DNA from: Sphingopyxis panaciterrulae
GTDB lineage: Bacteria > Pseudomonadota > Alphaproteobacteria > Sphingomonadales > Sphingomonadaceae
Reading direction: 5' to 3'
Length of the DNA: 64,000 bases
Assembly (NCBI RefSeq): GCF_014199295.1
Contig: NZ_JACIJH010000002.1
Coordinates: 267,001 to 331,000, forward strand
A program made the position numbers and the translations under genes. Positions 33,687-42,294 of the stretch are shown here, piece by piece; the first letter of the stretch is position 1; each line of letters starts with the position of its first letter. Under the pieces are notes generated by a model. It searched no databases and was not told where the DNA came from. It saw only the letters and a list, made by a program, of their open reading frames with translations.

Positions 33687-34252
33687 GTCAGATCGAATGG
33701 CTGGCCGCCGCGCTGGTCCTGATCAACGTCGCGCTGGTCGCGCTGCGCAGCGTGTGGAACTATCCCTTCGCGCTCGTCGCGGTCAGCCTCTACGCGCTCG
33801 TCTTCTACGAGGCGAAGCTCTACAGCGACATGCTGCTCCAGGGTTTTTTCTTCGCGCTCAATCTCTACGGTTGGACCGCCTGGGTGCGCGCCCGGGACGA
33901 CAGCGGCATTCCGGTCGGCTGGCTGAGCGCGCGGGCGCGTCGGCTTTGGGGTAGCGCGACCGTCGCGGCGTGGGCCATGTGGAGCGCCGCGATGCACCGC
34001 TTCACCGACGCCGCGGCGCCGTGGATCGACGGAGCGATCGCGATGCTCAGCATCACCGCGCAAGGACTGCTGGCGTGGCGCCGTGTCGAAAGCTGGTGGC
34101 TGTGGATATTCGTCGACCTGATCGCGGTGCCGCTCTTCGCGTGGCGCGGCCTCTACGCGACCAGCGCGGTCTATGTCGTGCTGCTCGGCCTCTCGATCGA
34201 CGGGCTGATCCAGTGGCGCCGCGCCGCGGCGGCCGGAACGGCGCCGGCATGA
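33683..34252 (+). CDS. pnuC: Nicotinamide riboside transporter PnuC
   Basis: 189 residues from ATG 33683 (MSQIEWLAAALVLINVALVA), fixed by the ATGA overlap with crtB. About six or seven hydrophobic helices are visible. The WWLWIFVDLIAVPLFAWRGL segment holds the Trp and Asn/Asp region that lines the substrate path in PnuC proteins, and YPFALVAVSLYALVFYEAKL and DMLLQGFFFALNLYGW are typical of the family. It imports nicotinamide riboside by facilitated diffusion, trapped by the kinase encoded next. Alternative PnuT/PnuX-type vitamin specificity is unlikely given that neighbour. Confidence 0.9.
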   Translation: MSQIEWLAAALVLINVALVALRSVWNYPFALVAVSLYALVFYEAKLYSDMLLQGFFFALNLYGWTAWVRARDDSGIPVGWLSARARRLWGSATVAAWAMWSAAMHRFTDAAAPWIDGAIAMLSITAQGLLAWRRVESWWLWIFVDLIAVPLFAWRGLYATSAVYVVLLGLSIDGLIQWRRAAAAGTAPA

Positions 34253-34767
34253 CCCGTCACATCTGCCTTCACGGCGCCGAAAGCACCGGAAAATCGACGC
34301 TGGCGCCGCGTCTCGCCGCGCGTCTCGGCGGCGTGGTCGTGCCCGAATATGGCCGCGCCTATGCCGAGGCGAACGGCACCGAATTCGGCGAGGTCGATCT
34401 GCTCGCGATTTTCGACGGCCATGTCGCGGCGACACGCGACGCGATGGCGCAAAATCCCGAATGGCTGATGTCCGACACCGATCCGCTGATGACGCAGGCG
34501 TGGGCGATCATGCTGCTCGGACGGCGACTGCCCGCGCTCGACGCGTGGCGCGAGACGGCCGACCTCTATCTCGTCCCCGCGATGGACCTGCCGTGGCAGG
34601 AGGATGGCACGCGCCTGTTCGGCAGCGACCTCGCGCGGCGTCAGTTCATGGAGGTTGCACTTGGCGAACTCGAACGACGGCGGCTGCCATGGGCGTGGGT
34701 CGAGGGAGAAGGCGACGCGCGGCTGGTCAGCGCGCTGGCGGCAATCGAGGCGGCGGGACTCGCGTAA
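34249..34767 (+). CDS. NadR-like ribosylnicotinamide kinase (AAA ATPase)
   Basis: 172 residues from ATG 34249 overlapping the pnuC stop (ATGA). Walker A is GAESTGKSTLAPRLA, followed by VPEYGRAYAE and MSDTDPLMTQAW, as in the C-terminal kinase domain of NadR. The N-terminal adenylyltransferase and HTH domains of full NadR are absent. It would phosphorylate nicotinamide riboside to NMN, trapping substrate brought in by PnuC. The pair forms an NAD salvage unit attached to the end of the crt operon; functional linkage to carotenoids is unknown. Confidence 0.9.
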   Translation: MTRHICLHGAESTGKSTLAPRLAARLGGVVVPEYGRAYAEANGTEFGEVDLLAIFDGHVAATRDAMAQNPEWLMSDTDPLMTQAWAIMLLGRRLPALDAWRETADLYLVPAMDLPWQEDGTRLFGSDLARRQFMEVALGELERRRLPWAWVEGEGDARLVSALAAIEAAGLA

Positions 34768-34830
34768 CCCGGAAAGCAGCCGGATGTCGGACTATCGGGG
34801 TGGGGAGTGGTCATTCGAAGATTGAATGAT

Positions 34831-34950
34831 CTCCCCTCTCGCTTGCGGGATGGGCAGCGAGGCTTACCAGCTTGCTGGTTAGCCGCAGCGGGGTGGGGTC
34901 CTTGCACCGTCGCTGCCCACCTCCAACCCCTCCCGCAAGCGGGAGGGAGG
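34831..34950. repeat. Inverted repeat with CTCGCTTGCGGGA arms
   Basis: CCCCTCTCGCTTGCGGGA near 34833-34850 is mirrored by TCCCGCAAGCGGGAGGG at 34931-34947. Between them lies TACCAGCTTGCTGGT (34865-34879), a perfect small palindrome, and a GGCAGCGA/TCGCTGCC pair. The element separates the convergent NadR-like and acyl-CoA ligase genes and may be a bidirectional terminator. It resembles the nested repeat at 50953-51069. Confidence 0.75.
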
Positions 34951-34982
34951 AATTATGTTCGCTGCCGGCCGCCACCCGCCGC

Positions 34983-36515
34983 TCACCCCGCATAGGCGTC
35001 GCGCAATTCCCGTTTCAGCACCTTGCCGATCGGGCTGCGCGGCAGTTCGTCGACGACGCGGATCGCGCTCAGCCGCTGGGTCTTGCCGACCTTGGCGTTG
35101 CAATCGGCGCGCACCGCCTCCGCGTCGGCATCGTCCTTCAGCACGACGAACGCCACCGGGGTCTCGCCCCACTCCTCGCTCGGTATACCGACCACGGCGG
35201 CGTCCACGACGCGGTCGTCGGCGATCAATATCGCCTCGAGGTCGCTCGGGAAGATGTTGAAGCCGCCCGAGATGATCATATCCTTGGCGCGGTCCATCAG
35301 GGTCAGGAAGCCGTCTTCGTCGAAACGCCCGATGTCGCCGTGGCGATAGAAGAGATTTCCGTCGGCGTCGTGCCAGTGCATCGCCCTGGTCGCGTCGGGC
35401 CGGTTGTTGTAGCCGGTCATCATCGCCGGCGAGCGGCCGACGATCTCGCCGACCTCGCCTTGCGGCAATTCCTTGCCTTCTTCGTCTATGACTTTGGCGA
35501 TGTGGCCCGGCGCCGGGCGACCGACCGTGTGCAGCTTGTCGGGGAACTGGTGCGCCTCAAGGATGAAGGCTGCGCCGCCCTCGGTCATGCCATAGATTTC
35601 GACGAGCCCGCCGGGCCAGCGTTTCAGCACATCGGCCTTGAGCGCGGCGGGGAAGGGCGCGGATGTGCAATATTTCATGATGAAGCTCGAAAGATCGAAG
35701 CGGTCGAAGTCCTCGAGCGCCATGATGCGGCGATATTGCACCGGCACCAGCATCGTGTTGGTCGCGCGCTCGCGCTCGGCCAGTTCCAGAAAGCCGTGCG
35801 CGTCGAACTTCTTCATCAGCACGGTCTGCCCGCCCGACCCGACCGTCGGCAGGAAACTCGCCATCGTCGTGTTCGAATAGAGCGGGGTCGACAGGATCGT
35901 CACCGCCTGCGGGCCGTAAGCGGGAACGCCGCGCTGGATATGCTGCCAGCGCATCGCATGGCTGTGGACGATGCCCTTCGGCGTGCCGGTGGTGCCCGAC
36001 GAATAGATGATGTTGAAGCCGTCGGGCGGCTCGATCGCGACCGGTTCGGGCGTCGTGCCTTCGGGCGCCATCCAGTCGTCCAGCGGCGTACCGATATCGC
36101 TGCCGTCCATCGCGATGCGGTCGCTCGCGGTCACCGTCTGGCCTTCGAGGCTTGCCGCCGCCGCGCTGTCGAGGAACAGGTGGCGCGCGCCGGTGTCGGC
36201 GATCATCGCCGCCATCTGCTCGCCGGTTGCGCTGTTGGTGATCAGTCCCGCGATGCCGCCGACGCGTAGCGTCCCCAGTATCGCTGCCATCTGTTCGACG
36301 CTGTTGAGCCCCGCGATCGCCGTGCGGTCGCCCTTCGCGAATCCATCCCGCTGCAATCGCGCGGCGATTCGGTCGATCATCCGGTCCAGTTCGGACCAGG
36401 TTAGGCGCCGGAATGGATCGGCTGCCGCTACGGCATCCGGGCGCTCCTGCGCATGGGCGCGGATCAGATCGGGCAAAGTGGCGAAGTCGGAGGCGAGCAG
36501 GTCGGCACTGGTCAT
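34983..36515 (-). CDS. AMP-forming acyl-CoA synthetase
   Basis: 510 residues. The AMP-binding signature is IIYSSGTTGTPKGIVHSH; the ATP/hinge motifs are YGMTEGGAAFIL, YRHGDIGRFDEDGFLTLMDR and AKDMIISGGFNIFPSDLEA; the C-terminal catalytic Lys is in RSPIGKVLKRELRD. It activates a carboxylic acid to the CoA thioester. The substrate could be a medium-chain, branched or aromatic acid. It is divergent from the atypical response regulator, and another ligase of the same class lies across that gene at 37373, suggesting a local acyl-CoA catabolic module. Confidence 0.93.
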   Translation of the reverse strand: MTSADLLASDFATLPDLIRAHAQERPDAVAAADPFRRLTWSELDRMIDRIAARLQRDGFAKGDRTAIAGLNSVEQMAAILGTLRVGGIAGLITNSATGEQMAAMIADTGARHLFLDSAAAASLEGQTVTASDRIAMDGSDIGTPLDDWMAPEGTTPEPVAIEPPDGFNIIYSSGTTGTPKGIVHSHAMRWQHIQRGVPAYGPQAVTILSTPLYSNTTMASFLPTVGSGGQTVLMKKFDAHGFLELAERERATNTMLVPVQYRRIMALEDFDRFDLSSFIMKYCTSAPFPAALKADVLKRWPGGLVEIYGMTEGGAAFILEAHQFPDKLHTVGRPAPGHIAKVIDEEGKELPQGEVGEIVGRSPAMMTGYNNRPDATRAMHWHDADGNLFYRHGDIGRFDEDGFLTLMDRAKDMIISGGFNIFPSDLEAILIADDRVVDAAVVGIPSEEWGETPVAFVVLKDDADAEAVRADCNAKVGKTQRLSAIRVVDELPRSPIGKVLKRELRDAYAG

Positions 36516-36588
36516 AGCGATTCGTTAGCACAGCGGAGATAGCGTGCAACGTCATCGAAGAGAGGTCGGGACGAATGGGAGAGGGGCG

Positions 36589-37311
36589 ATGGGTGAATCC
36601 GGCGGTCGCGCCGCGACCGGCCCCCCGCCGCTCGTCGCCATCCACCATCCGCACGGCGACAGGGCACGGACGCTCGCCGCCGCGGTAGCCGCCGCGGGCT
36701 TCGGCACCATGCTGCTGCCGCCGTTCGCCGGGGCCGCAAGCGACTGGCGTGACGGTTGTTTCGATTGCCTCGTGCTCGATCCGTTCGGCGGTACGCAGCC
36801 GCCGCGAGAGCTTATCCTTCTGGCGCGCGGTATCGCGGCACGCCGACCGCTGCTGATCCTGTCCGACCGCGACAGCCGGGCCGACCGGATGCTTGCGCTC
36901 GGTGCGGGCGCCGACGATGCGGTGGGGTGGGCGGAGAATCCGATCGAGGTCGTTGCGCGCATCGCGAGCCTCGTCCGCCGCAGCCGGCTGGCGGCGGGGC
37001 AACTCGGGGCCGGCGAACTACGAATTGACCTGATCGACCGGCGCGTCGAGCGCGCGGGACGACTGATCCGCTTGCCGCTGCGCGAATTCGACCTGCTCGC
37101 CAATCTCGCGCGCGTGCCCGGTCGCCCGGTCTCGCGCGAGACCTTGCTCAAGGCCGTATGGCGGATCGACTTCGACCCCGGCACCAACCGGGTCGAGGTG
37201 CATATGTCGCGGCTGCGCGCCCGGATCGACCGCGGCTTCGCCTGGCCGATGCTGCACACGGTCAAGGGGCGCGGCTACGCGCTGCGTACCCGGCCCGGCG
37301 AGCTTGCTTGA
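36589..37311 (+). CDS. OmpR/PhoB-type regulator with degenerate receiver domain
   Basis: 240 residues from ATG 36589, chosen for GGGAGAGGGG directly upstream; a GTG at 36544 would add 15 basic residues. The N-terminal receiver keeps the phospho-acceptor Asp position (D64 in CLVLDPFGG) but lacks the acidic pair (VAIHHPHGD) and the switch Lys (DDAVGWAENPIE instead of DDYxxKPF). The C-terminal winged helix is intact (LIRLPLREFDLLANLARVPG, VEVHMSRLRARI, LHTVKGRGYALR). No kinase gene is adjacent. It is likely a phosphorylation-independent regulator of the flanking acyl-CoA genes; inference. Confidence 0.85.
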   Translation: MGESGGRAATGPPPLVAIHHPHGDRARTLAAAVAAAGFGTMLLPPFAGAASDWRDGCFDCLVLDPFGGTQPPRELILLARGIAARRPLLILSDRDSRADRMLALGAGADDAVGWAENPIEVVARIASLVRRSRLAAGQLGAGELRIDLIDRRVERAGRLIRLPLREFDLLANLARVPGRPVSRETLLKAVWRIDFDPGTNRVEVHMSRLRARIDRGFAWPMLHTVKGRGYALRTRPGELA

Positions 37312-37372
37312 CCAAAAGTTTCAACCCGCTACTCATCCTGGGAATAAAGAAATCATCCGGAGACGATGTCCG

Positions 37373-38905
37373 ATGCACCCCTCAGTTCATGCGTGTACCC
37401 ATCCCGACAAGCCCGCCGTCATCGTCGCCGAAACGGGCGAGGCGATCAGCTATGGCGATCTCGATGCGGCGTCGAACCGCGCCGCGCAGATGTTCCGCGA
37501 CCATGGACTGGGGCATGACGATGTCGTCGCCTTCATGCTCGACAATACGCCCCATTATTACGGGCTTACCTGGGGCGCGCAGCGTGCCGGGCTGCGCTAT
37601 GTCTGCATCTCGTCGCGGCTGACGCAGGACGAGACCGACTATATCCTCGACAATTCGAGCGCGAAGATGCTCGTCGTCTCGGCGAGCCTCGCCCCCGCGG
37701 CGCAGCAATTGCAGACGCGGATCGAGCGTTTCTCGATGGGCGGCGCCATCGCCGGCTGGCCCGCGATCGAGGATGAATTGGCGAGGATGCCCGCGACGCG
37801 AATCGCGGACGAACGCGCGGGGGTCGACATGCTCTATTCGTCGGGGACGACAGGGCGGCCCAAGGGCGTGCGGGTGCCGCTGCCCGAGGAACCGGCGATC
37901 GATGCGCCGAACACCATGGTCATGCTCGCGGCCGCGGCGTTCGGCATCGGGCCGGACAGCGTCTATCTCTCGCCCGCGCCGCTCTATCATGCCGCGCCGC
38001 TGCGCTGGTCGATGACGATCCATCGGCTCGGCGGCACGGTGGTGCTGATGAAGAAATTCGATCCCGAGGGCGCGCTCGCCGCGATCCAGCATTACCGCTG
38101 CAACGCGGCGCAGTTCGTCCCAACCCATTTCGTGCGGATGCTCAAGCTGCCCGACGCGATTCGCGCCCAATATGACGTGACGTCGATGAAGAGCGCCATC
38201 CACGCCGCGGCGCCGTGCCCGGTGCCGGTCAAACAGGCGATGATCGACTGGTGGGGACCGGTGCTGCTCGAATATTATGCGGGATCGGAGGGCAATGGCA
38301 TGACCTTCGCGACCAGCCAGGACTGGCTGACGCACAAGGGCACCGTCGGCCGCGCGATCAGCGGCACGGTCCATATCGTGGGCGAGGACAACGAGACCGA
38401 GCTCGCCGTCGGCGAGGAAGGCGCCGTCTTCTTCGAGAGCGAAAATGTCTTTGAATATCATGATGATCCGGAAAAAACTGCGTCGAGCCGCAACAGCCGC
38501 GGCTGGTCGACCCTGGGCGATGTGGGTAGAGTTGATGAAGATGGCTTCCTCTACCTGACCGACCGCAAGAGCTTCATGATCATCTCGGGCGGGGTGAACA
38601 TCTATCCGCAGGAGATCGAGAATCATCTCGTCACCCATCCGAAGGTCGCCGACGTCGCGGTGGTCGGCGGCCCGCACGAGGAGATGGGGGAGGAAGTGAT
38701 CGCGGTCGTCCAGCCCGCCGACATGGCCGACGCCACCGACGCCTTCCGCGAGGAACTGGGCGCCTATGCGCGCGAGAAATTGTCGGGGGTCAAGGTCCCG
38801 CGGCGGATCGACTTCATGGAGGCGCTGCCGCGGCACGACACCGGCAAGCTCTACAAGCGCCTGCTGCGCGACCGCTATTGGGAGAAGGCGAAGGAAAAGG
38901 CGTGA
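37373..38905 (+). CDS. AMP-forming acyl-CoA synthetase
   Basis: 510 residues from ATG 37373 (MHPSVHACTHPDKPAVIVAE). The P-loop is MLYSSGTTGRPKGVRVPLP; further motifs are EYYAGSEGNGMTF, WSTLGDVGRVDEDGFLYLTD, RKSFMIISGGVNIYPQEIEN and the catalytic Lys in RHDTGKLYKRLLRDRYW. These define acyl-CoA synthetases acting on fatty or cyclic side-chain acids. It begins an operon with the isomerase (4-base gap) and crotonase, so the product thioester is probably processed by those enzymes. It differs from the ligase at 34983 in the whole N-terminal domain. Confidence 0.93.
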   Translation: MHPSVHACTHPDKPAVIVAETGEAISYGDLDAASNRAAQMFRDHGLGHDDVVAFMLDNTPHYYGLTWGAQRAGLRYVCISSRLTQDETDYILDNSSAKMLVVSASLAPAAQQLQTRIERFSMGGAIAGWPAIEDELARMPATRIADERAGVDMLYSSGTTGRPKGVRVPLPEEPAIDAPNTMVMLAAAAFGIGPDSVYLSPAPLYHAAPLRWSMTIHRLGGTVVLMKKFDPEGALAAIQHYRCNAAQFVPTHFVRMLKLPDAIRAQYDVTSMKSAIHAAAPCPVPVKQAMIDWWGPVLLEYYAGSEGNGMTFATSQDWLTHKGTVGRAISGTVHIVGEDNETELAVGEEGAVFFESENVFEYHDDPEKTASSRNSRGWSTLGDVGRVDEDGFLYLTDRKSFMIISGGVNIYPQEIENHLVTHPKVADVAVVGGPHEEMGEEVIAVVQPADMADATDAFREELGAYAREKLSGVKVPRRIDFMEALPRHDTGKLYKRLLRDRYWEKAKEKA

Positions 38906-38909
38906 TCCG

Positions 38910-39521
38910 ATGACCGCCCGCGTCGAATTCTTCTTCGATCTGTCCTCGCCCTGGACCTGCCTTGCCTTCCGCAACCTGCCGGCGGTGCTCGAACGGACCG
39001 GCGCTACCGCGCGCTACCGCCCGATCCTCGTCGGCGGCGTATTCAATGCCGTGAACCCGGCGGTCTATGCGGCGCGCGAGCAGAGCGACAACCGGCGGAT
39101 GGCGCATAGCTGGAAGGTGCTGAAGGACTGGGCGCGCCTCGCGGGCGTGCCGATGAATTTCCCGTCGCGCTGGCATCCGGCGAAGAGCGTGGCGGCGATG
39201 CGCTTCTGCTGCGCGCTCGAAGAGGATCAGGCGGCGCTGGCGCGGTTCGCGCGCGGCGCCTTCGCCAGCTATTTCGACCGGCAGGAGAATCTCGACGACC
39301 CGGCGGTTCTGGCCGCGGTCGCCGATGCCGAAGGACTCGACGGCGCCGCGCTCGCCGAGGCGGCAACCGGCGATGCCGCGAAAGCCCGGCTGCGTGCCAA
39401 CACCGAAGAGGTCATCGCGCGCGGCGGCTATGGCTCGCCGACCATCTTCGTCGATGGCGACGACATGTATTTCGGCAACGACCAGCTCCCGCTTGTCGAA
39501 GCCGCGCTCAACCGGACATAG
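38910..39521 (+). CDS. 2-hydroxychromene-2-carboxylate isomerase-like DsbA-family protein
   Basis: 203 residues from ATG 38910 (MTARVEFFFDLSSPWTCLAF). The thioredoxin/DsbA fold has Ser in place of the CXXC cysteine (DLSSPW), as in HCCA isomerases, and ends with RGGYGSPTIFVDGDDMYFGNDQLP, the family signature. Characterised members isomerise 2-hydroxychromene-2-carboxylate in naphthalene catabolism using glutathione; many relatives have unknown substrates in acyl-CoA clusters. Here it sits between a ligase and a crotonase, so an isomerisation of a ring-derived intermediate is possible. Confidence 0.87.
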   Translation: MTARVEFFFDLSSPWTCLAFRNLPAVLERTGATARYRPILVGGVFNAVNPAVYAAREQSDNRRMAHSWKVLKDWARLAGVPMNFPSRWHPAKSVAAMRFCCALEEDQAALARFARGAFASYFDRQENLDDPAVLAAVADAEGLDGAALAEAATGDAAKARLRANTEEVIARGGYGSPTIFVDGDDMYFGNDQLPLVEAALNRT

Positions 39522-39533
39522 GAAGACTCCCCG

Positions 39534-40337
39534 ATGAAGGATCGCGTTTCCATCACCATGCTGGACGGCGGCATCGCCGACGTCCGTCTGATCCGCGCCG
39601 ACAAGATGAACGCGCTCGATGCGGCCATGTGGTTGGCGCTCGCCGAGGCGATCGACGACCTCAAGGCCCGGCAGGGTCTTCGCGTCGTCGTGCTGTCGGG
39701 CGAGGGGCGCGCCTTTTGCGCCGGGCTCGACCTTTCGAGCCTCAGCGCCGAGCGCGATCCGGGGGCGAGCAGCGCGGGGGGCACGCTCTCCGACCGCACG
39801 CGCGGCATCGCCAACAACGCCCAATATGCCGCATGGGGCTGGCGCGAGCTGCCGGTGCCGGTGATCGCGGCGGTGCACGGCGTCGCCTTCGGCGCGGGCA
39901 GTCAGATCATGGCCGCCGCCGACATCCGCATTGTTCACCCCGACACGCGCATCGCGATCATGGAGATGCGCTGGGGTCTTGTCCCCGACGTTGCCGGTAT
40001 GGCGCTGTGGCGCACCCAGGTCGCCGACGATGTGCTGCGCGAGCTGATCTACACCAATCGCGAATTCACCGGATCGGAGGCGAAGCTGCTCGGCTTTGCG
40101 ACCCACGTCGCCGACGATCCGCTGACGAAGGCGATGGAGCTGGCGGCTGCGATCGCCGACAAGAATCCCCACGCGATCCGCGGCGCCAAGCGATTGTGCA
40201 ACCTGCTGGCCGACGCGAACGATGCCCAGATATTGCAGGCTGAAAGCGACGAACAGGTCAAGGTCATCCGCAAACCCAATCAGGTCGAGGCGGTGATGGC
40301 GCATATGCAGAAGCGGAAACCGAATTTCGTGGATTGA
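39534..40337 (+). CDS. Crotonase-family enoyl-CoA hydratase/isomerase
   Basis: 267 residues starting MKDRVSITMLDGGIADVRLI. Oxyanion-hole segments are GEGRAFCAGLDLSSL and HGVAFGAGSQIMAAADIRIV. At the first catalytic Glu position of enoyl-CoA hydratase the sequence reads GAGSQ, so Gln replaces Glu; the second Glu is kept in AIMEMRWGLVPD. This pattern suggests an isomerase, hydrolase-like or non-hydratase crotonase. Third gene of the operon after the ligase and isomerase-like protein. It ends 82 bases before the convergent lipoprotein gene. Confidence 0.88.
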   Translation: MKDRVSITMLDGGIADVRLIRADKMNALDAAMWLALAEAIDDLKARQGLRVVVLSGEGRAFCAGLDLSSLSAERDPGASSAGGTLSDRTRGIANNAQYAAWGWRELPVPVIAAVHGVAFGAGSQIMAAADIRIVHPDTRIAIMEMRWGLVPDVAGMALWRTQVADDVLRELIYTNREFTGSEAKLLGFATHVADDPLTKAMELAAAIADKNPHAIRGAKRLCNLLADANDAQILQAESDEQVKVIRKPNQVEAVMAHMQKRKPNFVD

Positions 40338-40419
40338 CCGTCGCCCCGTGAAGGCGGTCGTTGTCATCGACAGCCGGGAAGCCTGCTTTCGCACGGGGCG
40401 ATGATTCTCGGCCTGGACT

Positions 40420-41127
40420 CTAGATCACCCGCTTCAGCACCACCGTCTGTCCGTCGGCGCCGGTCAGGATCAGCGTGCCGTCAGCAGGAAAATCCAGACT
40501 GACCGGGCCGCGCATCAACTGAAAGAAAGCCATTTCCTGCGTCATGCCGGCGCCGGGGCAAGCCATTTTGGTCGCCATCAGCGGGCCGGCGGTCAGCGTC
40601 CTGCCGTCACTTTCGTAGCCGCCCGAAAAGCGGTTGCAGCCGGCGCTGCCGCTCAGTTTCGCGCCGTCGAAGGCAAGCGAGGTCGGGCGATCCTGTGCGA
40701 CGGGCACGCCGCCGACCGACACGAAGCGCCAGTTGGTGCCCGCGAGCTCTTCGGGCGCCAGGATGCCGCCGCCGCAGCCCTTCACCGTCTTGCCGTCGGC
40801 CACCACCGTCACCGTGTCGCGATAGCGGCGGTCGCTCATCCCGTCGCTGCATTCGGCGTGGGTGACGTCGACGGCCAGCCGGTCGGTGACATAGCGCTCG
40901 CCATTGACGCTCGGCCGCGCGCCGGGGTTGGCGACGACGATTTTCGTCTCGCCATAGTCGCCGTCATAGTTGAGCCGATCGGGCGTGATCTCGAGCGTCC
41001 AGCCGGGTTCGGTGCCGAGCGCCATATAGGCCGCGGCGGGCGGCGGCGGGGTTTCGGGCGGAACCTCGACCGCGCAGGCGGCGAGGGTGAGGGGAAGGGC
41101 GAATGCCGCGGCTGGTCTGACCATCAT
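40420..41127 (-). CDS. META-domain lipoprotein (HslJ-like)
   Basis: 235 residues from ATG 41127 (an adjacent ATG is 41124). The lipobox is LTLAAC with Cys at residue 18, so it is a lipoprotein. An N-terminal domain (GTEPGWTLEITPDRLNYDGD, then a pair of Cys) is followed by a META/HslJ domain: LAGTNWRFVSVGGVPV, SLAFDGAKLSGSAGCNRFSG and the MTQEMAFFQLM helix. HslJ-type proteins are envelope proteins linked to stress and novobiocin resistance in E. coli. It stands alone, downstream of the methyltransferase on the same strand. Confidence 0.85.
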   Translation of the reverse strand: MMVRPAAAFALPLTLAACAVEVPPETPPPPAAAYMALGTEPGWTLEITPDRLNYDGDYGETKIVVANPGARPSVNGERYVTDRLAVDVTHAECSDGMSDRRYRDTVTVVADGKTVKGCGGGILAPEELAGTNWRFVSVGGVPVAQDRPTSLAFDGAKLSGSAGCNRFSGGYESDGRTLTAGPLMATKMACPGAGMTQEMAFFQLMRGPVSLDFPADGTLILTGADGQTVVLKRVI

Positions 41128-41183
41128 GTCTCTCCTTCTCGACACGAACGGAAGAGGGAGGTGTTGGTTGCGCCGTGCTGCCT

Positions 41184-42011
41184 TCAAGCTGAAGGCCCGC
41201 TTCGACGCTGGTTCAGCACCTCATAGGCCATCACCGCGCCTGCGACCGCGGCGTTCAGGCTGTCGGCCTTGCCCATCATCGGCATCCTGACGCGCACGTC
41301 GGCGGCGGCGGCATAGGCTTCGGGCAGGCCCTGCGATTCATTGCCGACGAGGATGAAGGTCGGCGCCGCGTAGCGGACCGCCTGATAATCCTTCGTATCC
41401 TTGCCCAGCCAGGTCGCGACCAGCTCGCCCGGCCCCGCGCGCAGCCAGGCGAGGAAATCGTCCCAGCGTGCCTGCACAAGCCGCTGGGTGAAGATAGCGC
41501 CCATGCTCGCGCGCACCGCCTCGACGCCATAGGGGTCGGTCGAATCGTCGAGGAGGATCAGCCCGCCCGCGCCGACCGCGTCGCCGGTGCGCAGCATCGT
41601 GCCGAGGTTGCCGGGGTCGCGCAGCCGCTCGGCGACGAGCCAGATCGGGGCGGCTCCGCGGTCGAGGTCGGCGAGCGCGGTTCGCGGCTCGGCATAGATG
41701 CCGACGACGGTCTGCGGATTGTCCTTGCCCGAGAGCTTCGACAGGATCGCGGGGGTGGTGTCAATCACCTCACCGCCGCTCACTAGCGTCGCGTCGACGA
41801 GCGTTCGTGTGAGCGGATGCGCGGCGGCGCCTTCGTCGGCGAGGAACAGCCAGCGCGGCAGCACCCTCGCTTCGCGCGCCTCGGTCGCGATACGAAGGCC
41901 CTCGGCGAGGAACAGTTCTTCGGCGCGGCGGTGGCGCTTCTCGCGCAGCAGCCGCATCCGCTTGACGAGCGGGTTCGAGAGGCTTTCGATGCGGCTGCGG
42001 CGGCCGGACAT
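41184..42011 (-). CDS. TrmH/SpoU-family RNA methyltransferase
   Basis: 275 residues from ATG 42011 (MSGRRSRIESLSNPLVKRMR), chosen because GAGGA lies eight bases upstream and the frame begins just after the HPr stop at 42016. An N-terminal RNA-binding domain (KRHRRAEELFLAEGLRIATE) is followed by the SPOUT knot: RDPGNLGTMLRTGDAVGAGG, ILVGNESQGLPEAYAAAADV and RMPMMGKADSLNAAVAGAVM. These are motifs 1-3 of 2'-O-ribose methyltransferases. The target RNA (23S rRNA or tRNA) is not decidable. Confidence 0.93.
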   Translation of the reverse strand: MSGRRSRIESLSNPLVKRMRLLREKRHRRAEELFLAEGLRIATEAREARVLPRWLFLADEGAAAHPLTRTLVDATLVSGGEVIDTTPAILSKLSGKDNPQTVVGIYAEPRTALADLDRGAAPIWLVAERLRDPGNLGTMLRTGDAVGAGGLILLDDSTDPYGVEAVRASMGAIFTQRLVQARWDDFLAWLRAGPGELVATWLGKDTKDYQAVRYAAPTFILVGNESQGLPEAYAAAADVRVRMPMMGKADSLNAAVAGAVMAYEVLNQRRSGPSA

Positions 42012-42015
42012 GGCT

Positions 42016-42294
42016 TCAATCCTCGCCAAAGCTGTCCTTGACCAGCCCGACCAGCTTGAGGAGTGCGGTGTCGGCGCCGTCGCCGCGCGTGTGGATGGTG
42101 ATGCTGTCGCCTTTCGCGGCGCCGAGCATCATCAGCCCCATGATCGACGTGCCGGCGACGCGGTTGCCGCCCTTTTCAACCTCAACGGTGACGGTTTCGG
42201 GCAGGCGGCTGACGAAGGTGACGAATTTGGCGCTGGCGCGCGCGTGAAGACCGCGCTGATTGGTGATCTCGACGGTCTCCGACAAATCGCTCAA
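42016..42294 (-). CDS. HPr phosphocarrier protein
   Basis: 92 residues. His17 in TNQRGLHARASAKF is the PEP-dependent phosphorylation site. Ser50 in VAGTSIMGLMMLGA matches the HprK-regulated serine. With the EIIA gene immediately upstream (ATGA overlap) and hprK and rapZ in the same run, this is a regulatory phosphotransferase branch rather than a sugar uptake system; no membrane permease component is encoded nearby. Enzyme I must be elsewhere. Confidence 0.95.
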   Translation of the reverse strand: MSDLSETVEITNQRGLHARASAKFVTFVSRLPETVTVEVEKGGNRVAGTSIMGLMMLGAAKGDSITIHTRGDGADTALLKLVGLVKDSFGED

